DNA from: Nephrotoma appendiculata
Taxonomy: Eukaryota; Arthropoda; Insecta; Diptera; Tipulidae
Length of the DNA: 64,000 bases
Assembly: GCA_947310385.1 (NCBI GenBank)
Contig: OX371223.1
Coordinates: forward strand, 154,744,872-154,808,871
Direction of reading: 5' to 3'
This document shows positions 25,460 to 37,759 of the stretch, piece by piece (within the stretch, counting starts at the first letter, position 1; each line of letters opens with the position of its first letter). The position numbers and the translations under genes are program-made. The notes beneath the pieces are model-generated. The model was given only the letters and a program-made list of their open reading frames with translations. It searched no databases and was not told the DNA's origin.

Positions 25460-27100
25460 AGGTCATCCCTCAATTGCTGCGATGTGTAGGTGTTTATTTT
25501 TTAAGTGATCGGTATTATAAACCAAATTACAAAATCTCAAATTACCAAAGTCACGCTTTTCTAAATTTTTTTGCTGAAATCTTAAGAAATTCCGCCAAAC
25601 ATATATATATTTTATCTACATTTTTACTAAGAACTCATTTTATCTACATTTTTACTACTACATTGACCAATGACATTGGTCAATGGGGTTGCGATTTACA
25701 GTTGAACATGAATTGTTCAAGAATTTTTAGAATTTGATCGTGCTCAAGGGAAAATTGCCATTTTTAACCAATAATTCTCAAATTTGGTATACAGATTTTG
25801 AATTGGTTTTGAACCTGAATTTTGATCGAAGCTCCGGAATTCAGTCATACTAAATGTTACTAGGCCTTTTATTAACATATTATGGTCAAATTTGGTATAT
25901 ACTGGATTAACACAAAGTTCTGGAATTAAATCACTCTAATCGCAACTTGGTCATTAATCATAGGTTTAATTTAGGTTGTAGAGCTGGATTCCAATAATGG
26001 TCATATTTGATGTAGTGGTATATACTGGGATTGTAACATATACTTTGAACGAATTTAAAAATTTGGCATTGCTTAATTGAAGTACATAGTTTGTTTCCTC
26101 TTCATTTTGAATGTTGGGTTACATTTTTTTATTTGATTCTTACACATGTGAATTTGAGATGAAAAGAAATTGTTAAGCTTATGAAACACAGAAATTATGC
26201 ATCCTATATTGGTTTGTATAGGTTTAAAAAGGCACACGTATACATAGCCTTTGTGGAAGCCAATATCTGAGATTCGTGTAATTTGCCATACCTAAGCCAC
26301 AACGCCATCCTTTCATATAAAATAGCATTCCTCTTCCTGCACACTCGCATATAATTCTGTCCAAATTATAATATTGTAAAATAATTTAAAAGTGTCCACA
26401 AACATCGGTAGACTAAATGCCAGATTTGGGACTTAGATAAGCAAAATTGAACAGATGAAGCTGATTCTGAATCTTTTTTAAATCTCATGGGACACCCTGT
26501 CGGACCCATTAGAAAATCATATAATTTACTAGGGACACTCGTGTGGATTTAAACAGTCTATCAATATCGAAATTCAGAGCTAAATGCTCTGAACATACTT
26601 AGAATGACTTTGGATTGTATCTAAGTAGGCTAATTAAAAAAACACATCTCGTATAAATTACACAATATAAATTCGCCTGAATGTTTACTTACACCAACAC
26701 TAATACAATAAGTTTGTTGTAGTCGTATTTTTTGAATTAGTTTGGATAAACTTCACTAGCATGAGATTACGACAAGATCTTTAACACGAAGCAATAAGAA
26801 GGATTAGTTGCTAAACGAGCAACGTGTGTCTCCAATCACACACATAAACTTAGAAGATTGCAGTAATTCACAATTAGAATCGAAAGTTACGATTGGCGCG
26901 GTTCCAATGCTTTTCTTGGCACTTTCTCAATAATAGCACCAGGGGCACTCAAAAGTCAAAATTAACCTGCTACCCAAACAAAAAATTGTGGATCGTTAAA
27001 TTCTACTTTTAAAATGATGTTGTTGGTTGTTCATGGTTTACATTGATATTAAACACGTTTCATCCAAATCACCCAAACATAAAAACTTTACAGTTTATAT
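25460..27100. other. AT-rich, decayed repeat words, no gene
   Basis: Between 25740 and 26080 the phrases aatttggtatac, ggtcaaatttggtatatactgg and ggtcatatttgatgt recur at roughly 100-120 base spacing, suggesting a decayed tandem array. Nothing coding is recognised. Confidence 0.4.
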
Positions 27101-27104
27101 TTTG

Positions 27105-27134
27105 TAACGACAGCCTTTGAGATTGGCTGCCGTT
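27105..27134. repeat. Short hairpin
   Basis: aacgacagcc and ggctgccgtt form a 10-bp stem with a single mismatch around a 9-base loop. It might mark the end of an element, as retroelement LTRs often start near TGTAAC, which occurs here. I could not find a partner end. Confidence 0.3.
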
Positions 27135-27839
27135 AGCAAAAAAACTAGTAATAATAGTTAATATTTATTAGTGTAACTTTTCTTTAGAGCACGTTATGAT
27201 TTCCGCCGCTAGCTCAGAGGTGGAGGTAACAATATGGCCGTGGGGTTGTGCTCTGGCTGGGCTGTTCCGGATCGCATTGGAACACTTCAAAACGTTCATC
27301 AAGTTTTTGAAATTTAGAGACGTATTTAGTTTTATAATTATAATAATAGGCATATTCATATTTATTATAAAAAACAAAAAAAAGAATTAAAAAAAAAAAT
27401 AAATGTTAGAAATGGTGAAAATGAAAATTTCAATGAAAAAAAAAATCAGAAATATATGCGAAGCACTATTTGTAAATTGATTAATTTGAGAAAAAAACTA
27501 TGGACGGTACTCAAACGGTACCATAAAAAAACGTATGTTCATATATCTGCACATCAAAGGTTATCTGAACGAAGAAAAACGCTTTCCCTGCATACGGGAC
27601 ACGGAACCTGCAACCAACCTAAATATTGGCTATATGGAAAGAAAGAAAACAACAATGACTAATCAATTTAACAAAAGAAGCTGTCACTCGGAAAAATTTA
27701 AATTTGAAATTAAGAATAGTCCTAAAAAAAAGAAGAAAAGTTTTACTTAAAGGAAAAAGCAAATTAAATAAATGTCTATAGGATTAAATGAGAAAAAAAA
27801 AAATAAAAAAATAAAAATAAAATACAAAAACTCAGTGTT

Positions 27840-28300
27840 CGAATATGCCGACGTCTGCTCGACCTCGTCCCATGCATCCACACGTCCCCGACCTTGGCCT
27901 TGATCACCGGTCGCCCCGCAGGCTGGATCCGGATATCACAGACAACAACAAAATCCCCGCCAAAATCTCCAGCAAGGCAGTTACGTTGCCCCGGTGTAAC
28001 ACCAGGACTTCACCAAAACTCAGCCACTATAGATCGTCCGCCTTACTAGGATGCGGCCAAATACACAATACAGTAGCTTTATGTGCAGCTATGTGTAAAT
28101 TTTCATACCACCATACCACACGCGTGCAACCACACCCGATCTCATTTGATGATTTTTATGCCAAACATTCACGTTGCAATTCAAGTATTCTCTCAAAAAT
28201 TATTTATGGCTCAAATTATAGCAATATGTCGATTGACCAACATGAATTTCTTTTAGCCATATTGAATCGCACTCGCTTAGCCAAATATCACATGTAATGT
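27840..28300 (+). other. GC-richer island with a 150-codon open frame, unrecognised
   Basis: A 150-residue open frame starts at 27845 in unusually GC-rich DNA, with a Pro-, Arg- and His-rich first third, and ends at 28297. No domain is recognised. It sits directly at the truncated end of the minus-strand gypsy remnant, whose RT stops near 28310. It may therefore be a piece of that element's LTR, or of another element joined to it, rather than a gene. No signal peptide or splice context supports a host gene. Confidence 0.3.
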
Positions 28301-28309
28301 ATATAGCCG

Positions 28310-30750
28310 AATGCGGCGCATTGCAAAGTCCGAATGGCATTACGACAAAGTGGTACAAAGGAAGACCAGGGACTGTGAACGATCTTTCAGATCGATGCTC
28401 GAAATGAATTTAGTTTGATGCAGTCTACTCAAGTGCCCATCGATGATTGGTAACGGAAACGCATCCCTGATCGTCACTTCGTTCATCCTGCGTGCGTCTA
28501 AACACATTCAAATTTTGCCATTTGACTTGCAGACCAAGGTCACCGGAGAACTCCATGAACTGTAGGACTCCGCTATTCCACCGAGAGCTAGCATTCTGTC
28601 CAGTTCGTCATATAGAGCTTTTTGTCTGATAGGGAATACCGCGTAGTGACGTTGTTTAACGGTTTTTTGCGTCTCCTACATCTATATGATGAGTTACCAA
28701 AGAGATACGACCCAAACCTAACTCTTCGAAGAAAGGAAACAGCTTAATGGTGTCTTCTAACAGGTTCGTCTGTTCGGGATCTCGTTCATGCGTCAGGGAA
28801 ATTAGTTGCCCTTGGAGTAGTTCGTCATGGCTAATTTTCGAAATGGAAGTTGGAGGCACTATATGGAGGTTAAACTCACGCCAGAAATCGATTCCAAGAT
28901 AAAATTTTTGTTTTAAACCCGGGATTATATAGTATATACTTTAAAAGTTTTCTCGGTTCCCAATCCTAAGGCGTTTATCGTTGCTCCACTATCGAGCAAA
29001 CCTAAATATTCGCTACCGTCCAATAAAACTTAACTCCTTAAACTTAATAAGGCCTATTATCAGAAATATTATCAAAGAAAGATTCAGAAATAATCGCTCG
29101 GGGTGTGTGTTTATTTTGCCAATATTTGCGAGTTCGAGAACGTTTTCGGGAGAATGAATTATTAGGTGTAGTTGAATTTGAGAAATTTGTGTGACTTGAG
29201 AGACTAGATTTAGTTGTGTTTACTTCTGGTGCGTCTCCTGCAAGGTTGGAACGCTGGGGAAAACCGCACTCATCCTGGGAGAAGAAGAAGAGGGTATCGG
29301 ATCCCCAGCAAATCGAATCCTCTTAGGCAAGTTTCCCGAACACCTGAAACAATTGGGTTTCACAATTCCCGGACGGCCACAACCGAAATAGAAGGTTTTA
29401 GTGGGTTTAGGGCAGTCGATAAAAGCATGACCGATATCCTGGCAGTTCCAGCAGATTACCATTTTTTTGCTGCCAAAATCAGCGTTACTATAGCTCTTGA
29501 TTGCGTTGGAATATGTTCTTTCCTTTGTCGGTGGCTTAATCCATCCACATGCACGGAAATTTCTTTCGATTCATCATAGTCAATCTCGTCGATGTATTTA
29601 CGAGCGCAGAACTTTTCCGGTTCGTACCCAGTTCGGTTCCATGTGTCTTCGAAGGCTAAACAACATCTTATCAATGATGCTATCGAATATATTTCCGCGT
29701 CTGCGAGTGCATTTTGAAATCCTTTCCTCATGTTCCGTCTCACGATGTGAAGGACCTCCGCGTCTACGAGTGGATTTTGAAATTGTAGTCATGACGCTAT
29801 AATATCGTTATATAAAGTTCTAAAACATTCGTTAAATTTCTGTTTTCTTGATTCGAGACTTCTTCTGATAACATGCTCAGTTCGTCGATCTTGGAATCGT
29901 GCTATCAAATCCGATTTTAATGAATTCCATGAGACATCTGGATTACGCTCAATATGGCACCAATACCAATTTAGACCAGCTCTCTTGAGTAATATTCCTG
30001 TCCGATGCACCAATTCTTCGTTCGGAACGCCATAAGTAGAAGCTTGATGTTCTACACGAAACAGAAATCGTTCAACTGCTAAACCCCGAGAGTCGCCGTT
30101 GAATGAAATCTACCATTTATCGATTCGTTGAGCAGAGTAAGAAGAAGTCTTAGGGGAGAGACCTGTGCTTGATAGTAATTTTGATACCTCGCGTACATCT
30201 TTGTCACCTCCTTCATGTGACTTAGAAGAAATTTGATGAGAGTTAGTTTTAGCTGATGATCTTTTCGCCCCTGGTTCTTTAGGTGATTCTTCATCTCCGG
30301 AGGTTGAAAGCTCGTCTGGATCATTTTGTTTGTTTATCGTAATATGTTCGAGGGTTTCATCTAAGTTGTCATTTCCTTGTTGTAGTGTTTGAACCGCCGT
30401 CAACACTAATATAAGCATACGCAGGTGTTCTTGGCATTGGTCTTTATAGGTCTTTCTACTAGATAGTAGTCATTCCAATCTGCCTTGCACTTGAATAACC
30501 TGGACTCCACCGTGAGTATCTCTTTTAGTTCAGTTGCGTCTTTAGGTTTAATGCCCGTGATCCATTCCCGATGTTCCTTGATCTTAAGGGCACATCGTGT
30601 GAATTCCCGTTGTGGTGCTGAACGTGCCGCAGAATGTGGTTTATATGGTTTAAGTACTGGAGTGGCGACTTCATTTGTTATAGCTGTTTTAAGCGTGTCG
30701 AGTTTATTCACTGAGTCTCCTTTTATGTCACGGACGATGCATTCCACCTC
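28310..30750 (-). pseudogene. Ty3/gypsy retrotransposon remnant (gag-protease-RT)
   Basis: On the minus strand, broken frames give an ordered gypsy coding region. Gag pieces lie at 30406-30747, 30110-30418, 29789-30013 (with RAGLNWYWCHIERNP and SLKSDLIARFQD, typical capsid words) and 29456-29743. A nucleocapsid piece at 29220-29462 has a CCHC knuckle CWNCQDIGHAFIDC and a second, C-rich one lacking the His. The protease GLLDSGATINALG is near 28950-29005. The linker and RT start with LFPFFEELGLG, VTHHIDVGDAK, SSIDLKD and YHFVVMPFGLCNAP (28312-28860). RT residues between SSIDLKD and the FTVPG segment are missing, and RT stops before the YxDD motif. RNase H, integrase and LTRs are not seen. Confidence 0.75.
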
Positions 30751-30829
30751 GAATTCATCGGAATTTTATATATTGATATCAATTTTAAAAATGAAAAAAA
30801 AAACTAAAGATAAAATAACACCACGATAT

Positions 30830-33800
30830 TAGAGAATTATTAGGCGGGGAAAATGGTAAACCGTGACCCGTCCCTTAGAAAGAGAGAATATCACCTCAGA
30901 CAGAAATGATGTAGAATAAAGGTTCAGAAAAAAATAGTTTAATAGTTTTACTACCTAATGTAGCTTATCAGTAGAAATATAGAGAGAAAAAAAAATATTC
31001 AATATATTCAATACTCTGTTCCTAAAAAATTCAATAATTTTGATTTACTGCCATTATTATCCCTGATAATTATATAGTAATAGATTATTTGCTTTGCGCG
31101 CCATCTCTCACCAAATAGAATTATTTATCGCGATGGAAGATTTCTGTGGAACATCACAGTGTACAATTTTAATATTTTGTTTTTGTTTTTGTATAATGTT
31201 TAAATAATATTGCAAATGAAAGTTTAAATATCGTGCTAAAAATGTGCAAACTGGAATTGTTTGTCTGTTTATTAGTTTTTTGTGGTCAGATCTTTCGATT
31301 CATGTTCTTATTTTCTCCAATTCACATCCAGATTATTCCCAAGCGAAAGACTACTTCTATGGATTATATTTTTTGTGGAACTACTCTCTAAGTCAACAAG
31401 AATATTATATTTTTTATATTGTTGTGCAATTACAATTATTTTTTTGTGGTTTAAATATGTTGATGTACTCGGATTGAAAGCCCACTTGAACACACACTAC
31501 TAGAAGACTCAAAGAAAATTTAATCAAATTTGTAATGTTTAAATTGTGTGCTCACTCGTTGAATCTTCAGCCGGAACTGAAAACTGGGATAATAAAATAT
31601 ACAGTGTGTAATTGTTTACAAAAAAAAAAGTTTCATTTGCTGCTTACTCAAAATATCCCTTTTTTAATGTAACATTTTCTTTCCCAGAATAGAAGCACAT
31701 CGATACTGTCTTCCAGCGATATTAAAGAATTGGGTGCTTACTCCATATAAAACTGGTTAGATTAGCCCACAGACTTTAGCTCCACATCCATGATATTGTT
31801 GTTCATTTTAGTTTTACGTGTGGTTTTTCTATAATTTTTTTCGACTGATCTCCTTCGTAAGTGCACCAAAAAGCTCTTGTTTTTTGTGGTCAACTTAGGC
31901 AGGTTTTATTGTATATTTTATTGTAATATTATTTTGCATTGAGAAAAATTTCCGGAGGCAGATGTTCAAAACGTGTTAATCATTCAATCGCTACTGACGT
32001 GAATTACAATTGTTGATGTCTTTTCTATTTTACAAATAAGAAGTTGAAGTTTGGTTAAAAACAGCCAAGTTTTTAGACACTACAGTTTCATTTTGAATAA
32101 ATCAAGGAGTCGAATTTATAATTCTGTTCCTATTCTATTCTTTTCGGCACGCTTTTATAAATTATTATTTTTTTTTTATTGTTTGCATATGGGTTGCTAA
32201 TTTACACAAGTAACACGGTATACTATAGAACTCTCACCCTTGATCTTGACAGGGATACTATTCTGACTTTCCCTATGAATCATCCTGGGTAAAACATGTG
32301 AATATTGAACATTTTTTTAAATATTTATGATGTTCCGTGAGTCTTACATTTGACACTGCATACATTTTCATGTGCTGAATATTTCAATGCGATTTTTAAA
32401 TAAAAATTCCCCATTAAATACTTTCGCTTCTTGTTTGTCTAAATGAAACCATTACCCATAACAGCGCCCGCGATTATATAAATTCTCCAAGAACACATAA
32501 AAATTACATATTTTTCAGATCAGAACATCTATAAATGTCTTAAAATAATTTCTCCTAATAAAATTTATCTTCCAACAACAAAATCTATATACATTATTGT
32601 TATTTTTAGAAATTCTATAATGTTCGGTCTAAATATACAAGAAGAATGAAAACATTGTCTGAAAATTCCCTAAGAAAACCAAAAAAAAAAACCTAATCAA
32701 ATTCAAATACACACAATGATCGTGAAGATCATGGGTACTTCAGAATCAGTCTTTAAATTATGTATATGTACCATAAGAATAATAGATTGACTGGACGTCT
32801 TCTATAAAATATACTCGAACGATTTATTTAAACCAAATAACTATAAATTAAAAATCATCTTCATTCTCATATGGTCGTATTTATACAAAAATATTGACTT
32901 GATTCTGTATAGTAGAATTTAATATTCGAGATCTATAATTAGAAAAAATTCAACTTGCTCGGTGAACATCTATGGAAATTCTATAAATGAGTGATGGTTT
33001 TTGACGTCAGAATTCGTTAAAATTTTTTTTGTGAATTCTCTCGCTCTGCTCTCTATACATAGATACATAAAATTTAATACCCGGAAATAAAAATTATATA
33101 AAAGAAATTAAATATTGATTATTTTTATGTTATTATAGAAAATTTGATGGTCAATCATTAATCGATATACTTTATTATTTAAAATTTGATAGAAATTAAG
33201 TTTTGGAATTTTATCATAATTTTCCATGTAACCGCGTAATCATTGTCGACTTCCTCAAGAAACGCGGTATTTCACCGTCAACCATAATATTTTTTTTTTA
33301 TTAAATCCATTGTCATATAAAACGTCATGTTTAATTTAAAACAAACAAAAGAAAATCAAAAGAAAATTATTTTCGTATTTCATAACAATATATAACCATA
33401 ACATTGTACAAGGAAGTTGTTGTTATATAAACATTTGCGCCATATTGAAAAGATCATTTACGATTCGACACTGTTCGTGTTATTTTACGAGAAAAATTAA
33501 AAATTAAATATTGTAAAATGTGGTGACAGCGCGCATATAACTTGTTAATTTTCCCAGACGTTATTCAAGGTTTGTGTACAATTTTTATTATAATTGTAAA
33601 CGAGTACATATATTTAAAAGGTACATCTATGTATTGTACATATTCTAATTGTCAATGTTAATATTACACTGCGATTCAGTATCTGATAAACTAAGTACCG
33701 CGGGATGCTAATAATTTCCTTTTAAAAATCGATGCTTGTTTGGTATAGCTTAGGCACAGTAAATACTCACAAATGATTGGGAATATTGTTTCTGTCCAAT

Positions 33801-34600
33801 GAACATTTCGACGAAACCCGATTCAAAATTTACGGTTTAGTTTCAAAATTTACGACAATTGAGACTTAATCAACTTGTAATCTGCAACAAATTAATAAGT
33901 ATATCTCCTTTTTTGAGGATGTTTAATACTATAATTTCACGAAGCTAGCACTAAAATTTTAATTTTTCGCTTAAGGTGATACGACTTCTGTTATGATCAT
34001 GACACAAAATCACCGGTGTGAAGAACTTAACAAAATTTGTTATTTTAAAATTTACGCGAGTGTACATTCAACATTTTAATAATGTAATTCAACAAAAAGT
34101 TGAACAAAAATGATTGAAAATCGCATTAAAATAGTTAAAAGTAAACTCAATCAATTTTTTATGTTGCTCAATATGTTTTACGAACCCAATTATAGATAGT
34201 TCCTCGCATTTATATTACATACATAAAATAGTCAAAATACAATTATTAAGGCCTAACAACTCATTAAATTTTTTGTGTTGGAACCGTTGTGTATTATGAT
34301 GCATGGGTCCGTTCCTAGAGATTTCCACGCGGTTTCATTTATTACGTTAAATCGTCTAACTAAAACATTTTCAAAATATCATGGTAAGATTTAGTTCTAG
34401 TGAGATGGACTATGAATTAACAAGCTTTCAATGGGAAATTTTAATTCATTCAATTTTATGTTTGGTAAAACATTTAGGAGACTTGTTTTGGGTTTATGTT
34501 ACGCGCTGCGTTAAATACTGTTATGTTGAATGTGGCGTTAAATTGTTGCGTTGCATACGCTATTGTCCGTTAAATCTTAATATTTTTAAATTTAATATAT
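30830..34600. other. AT-rich region without recognisable genes
   Basis: Nearly 4 kb of AT-rich DNA. Short open frames, for example near 31244-31503, are low-complexity and hydrophobic and show no conserved motif. A frame at 34381-34674 runs into the satellite at 34617 and is not a gene. Confidence 0.45.
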
Positions 34601-34616
34601 TCGATCGTATTTTATC

Positions 34617-35215
34617 TGGGACGGAACTCAGGCATTTCTTAGCCGATTATGTTGGATGGAAACGGGATTACTAAACGATTTTGGGAAGAAATTCTCGAAT
34701 ATGGTCACCTGACACAAGCCGATTATGCTAAAATTGAATATGGTGGTTGGAAATAAGATTCTTCAATAACTTGTTGAAGAAGGAACTCGGTAATTTAAAC
34801 TACGACGAAACTCCCATGTAGTTAGTGGGTTGAGCGGCAGGCCAACTACCTACTCTCACAAAAAATCAAGTTATGAACCCTACACAAACGGCTCGGTTAT
34901 ACCTATAGAATCCCACTTAAATCTAACATACCGAATCCCATCATAATCGTTTAAATATGGGATTATAAAATGATAAATTGCTGTAGTCTCCAGAGGATGA
35001 GAAACCGAATCATAATTTTCCTCTTTTCTGAATAATGCTGTAGAGTGAAATTATTGGGTTTTTTATGGAATTAACTCCCAGACCATTTATGCAAGTACCT
35101 CAAAAGTATAAATTTCCGCTTGGTTCCAAAGGTTCTGGAAATCTCAAAGTCTTAGAAGACATCATATTCCATATTCCTTTGAACACTTTTCGAGGTCGTT
35201 GTTGATAAGAATACT
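34617..35215. repeat. Degenerate composite satellite, related to 48165-48775
   Basis: Here three blocks match the centre of the pogo-like element 13 kb away. 34617-34800 resembles the forward 108-bp units at 48200-48420, with words such as gggaagaaattctcgaatatggtc. 34820-34905 matches 48541-48620 directly, with gtgggttgagcggcaggcc and cctacacaaa. 34917-34960 carries a reverse unit with aatcccatcataatcg. 35100-35215 is the reverse complement of about 48630-48755, with gaagacatcatattccat. The blocks are in the same order except that the last is inverted, so this is a second, rearranged copy without visible terminal repeats. Confidence 0.7.
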
Positions 35216-35249
35216 ATAGCGTACGAAGCAAAAAATTTGAGACTTGAAT

Positions 35250-36375
35250 ATTTATGGAACAAGAAGTGAGGACCAAACTTCTTTTCCAAAACTATGAGTA
35301 GAAATGATTTTACAGAGATTCTACGTTATATTCGTTTTGACAAAAAGAGAGGAGTCAACGTTTACAAAGAGACAAATTTGCTTTAGTGTTAACAGTTTGG
35401 AATAAATTTATTAAAAATAGCCAAAATTGCTTCAAACCAGGTGCATATATTACGGTGGATGAGCAACTATTCCCAACGAAGGCCAGATGCAGATTCACAC
35501 AATATATGCCAAACAAACCCGACAAATTTGGCATTAAATTTTGGCTTGCGTCTGACGTTGAAACTAAATATGTAATAAATGCATTTCCATATTTAGGAAA
35601 AGATGAGGCACGAGATTTATCAACACCTATAAGTGAATTTGTTGGTATCAAACTTTTAGAACCATACTATGAAAGGTAGAACCGTAACAACAGACAATTT
35701 CTTTACAAGTTTTTCTCTTGCGCTCAAATTACTGTCAAAAAATACTACATTGGTTGGAACAATACGTGGAAACAAAAAGGAACTCCCAAAAGTTTGCAAA
35801 AAAAAAGAAAGATATAGCATGGTTCGTTTTTCAACGTTGTTTTATGAATCAAATGGATGTACACTTACTATTTACAAGAGTAAACAGAATAAGAAAGTAC
35901 TTTTTTAAGTACAAAGCACAAACAACTCAAAATTGATAAAACTAATAATAAATTACCCGAAACTGTGTCTTTTTATAACAATACTAAATTTCACGTCGAT
36001 GTGACTGACCAAATGGCACGAAAATATAGTGTCAAATCAAGTTCCAGAAGATGGCCACTTCAAGTTTTTTCCTATATTCTAGATTGAGCTGGAATAAATG
36101 CCTGGATATTGTATAAAAACACAACAGCTGAAAATATTTCAAGAAAAGAGTTTTTGTTTCGTCTAGCTGATGAACTTGCTTCTGAATATCAGATTTCTAG
36201 AGAAAAACCACAAGAATTTGATATACCAGCAGCTGATATACCAAGTTCAAGTAGCACCCTCCATACACATAAATGGGGTCAAATAGGACATTGTAATAAT
36301 AATAAGACCACGATTATTTGTAATATCTGCAAAAAATATGTATGCGGAAAATGTACACAAAGCAAAATCTACTAA
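35250..36375 (+). pseudogene. piggyBac-family transposase remnant
   Basis: Motifs of the piggyBac DDE transposase follow in order on the + strand in three frames. About 35253-35340 contains NKK, a stop in place of the usual Trp, then GPNFFSKTMSRNDF and ILRYIRFDKKRG. 35386-35679 has YITVDEQLFPTKARC and YMPNKPDKFGIKFW. 35669-35800 has TVTTDNFFTSFSLALKLL and GTIRGNKKELP. 35990-36100 has VDVTDQMARKYSVKSSSRRWP. The final open part (36109-36375) ends in a Cys-rich C-terminal domain with CNICKKYVCGKC. The three catalytic aspartates (in TVDEQ, TTDNFF and VTDQM) are all retained. Frame changes near 35370, 35670 and 35890 and at least two in-frame stops make it non-functional. Terminal repeats and TTAA duplications were not identified. 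Confidence 0.8.
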
Positions 36376-36479
36376 TATAAAAATTGTGTCATATTCAATA
36401 CTACTATATAGGCTTCTGATTCTAGTGTTAAATTGCCAAATTGATTGACCCCCAAACAAAAAAAACTCGGCATATAAAA

Positions 36480-37500
36480 TTTTACAATGTTCAATCGTTC
36501 TCCGCCTTTTCTGAACCAATTATGATGAAATTTGGCTAGTAGTATTTCTAGAATCTGTTCATGCTGAACTAAACTTGGCCATTTAACCAACCATTATGAA
36601 ATTCGGTTTCTAGATTGAATTTGGATTGAAACATTAATTCAAAATGAACTTCCGGTTTCGGTCCATTCTACACGATTAAAATGAATTTTCACTATGCTGG
36701 ATAGAACTCGGATACCAGTTTAAGCCTTGGATGCCAGTTTTACCTTTAAGTTTCTGGCCAATATCTCAAAATTTCCTTCACGTAACCAATATTTTCGGTT
36801 ATTTTTCGGATAACTCAGATGGCCCAAAATTCATCAAAAATGTAGGAAAAGTTTACCAGTTACCATTTTTTCGTTTTTGATTTTTTGCGGCCATATTAGT
36901 TTTTTTCAGTTTCTAGCCAATAGCTCAAAATATTCCACAAGTAACCAAAATATTCCGGTATTTTTCTAATATCTAAGATCATTCTGAGATTAAATGGGAG
37001 TCTTCTCAATGTTGATATCCAGCAACCTCTCCAACAAGATAAACCATACACCAAGCTACAATTCATACAGCCATTTAAATATTATTTTTAATTAGCACAG
37101 AACGAGGAGCTACCCTACGAAGTAAATATAAGACTTAGAGAGTGGTTGACTCATTGATTTTGAGGTTGGATCATTGATTTTATGTTGGTTGGTGAAAATT
37201 CAATTGTAACAATGGGATGCTGCAAATTTATTGAATGTTTTGATGAATTATCTAATAGTAAAAGCACTTTAAACTCAAGATTTTTTTCCATTAACCTTTT
37301 CACTTCGGGAACGAAACACTTCAAATAAAGTGCAAGTCATCCAACCTTCCTAATTTGCTTGCCAATGAACTGGTAAATTATTTAAATAGTGGCTTTAAAA
37401 CGATCCCCACGCAGTGCGTTGCTTCAAACTAGCAACGTGACTCTATCTTTTGCTGCCTTAAATCCACTAATAGGTCTTTCATTTTTGGATAGATAAGTTT
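36480..37500. repeat. Decayed repeats, period about 160 bp
   Basis: The phrase agtttctggccaatatctc near 36748 recurs as agtttctagccaatagctc near 36908, followed in both by similar words (aaccaatattttcgg and aaccaaaatattccgg). The remaining sequence to 37500 shows no gene. A T-homopolymer of about 21 bases is at 37499-37519. Confidence 0.5.
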
Positions 37501-37620
37501 TTTTTTTTTTTTTTTTTTTGTTTTTATCACTGCAATCTATTCTGGGGCCTGTTCAGCTCTCCCTGCTCTTTCGTGGTTTGCTTATTTCCGTCCTTACTTT
37601 ACTATAGGATCGATTTTAAG

Positions 37621-37745
37621 ACCATCTGCACATTGCAAGCTCCATGCCAGCCTATACTGACATGGAAGATGGGTCGGCCCATGAGTTTTGCACTCCGACA
37701 GGGGGTCATACATGTGTTACATTTCATCCCAGATCGTAATCTGTT
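37621..37745 (-). repeat. Truncated SINE body, related to 45661-45785
   Basis: This stretch shares cacattgcaagctccatg, actgacatgga, gatgggtcgg and gcactccgacaggggg with 45661-45785. It lacks the tRNA-like head seen at 45820-45890. It directly abuts the 120-bp tandem array starting near 37760. Confidence 0.6.
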
Positions 37746-37759
37746 ATGAAATTTCGACG

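Noticed and set aside
27195..27290. A tRNA-like box A (gctagctcagaggtgg) suggesting a tRNA gene or SINE head
   Set aside because: No box B at the right distance and no cloverleaf can be drawn.
34381..34674. A 97-residue + strand frame whose start (YELTSFQWEIL) faintly resembles the N-terminus of IS5-type bacterial transposases
   Set aside because: The similarity is limited to a few residues, the frame's end lies in the satellite composite, and no catalytic DDE part follows.
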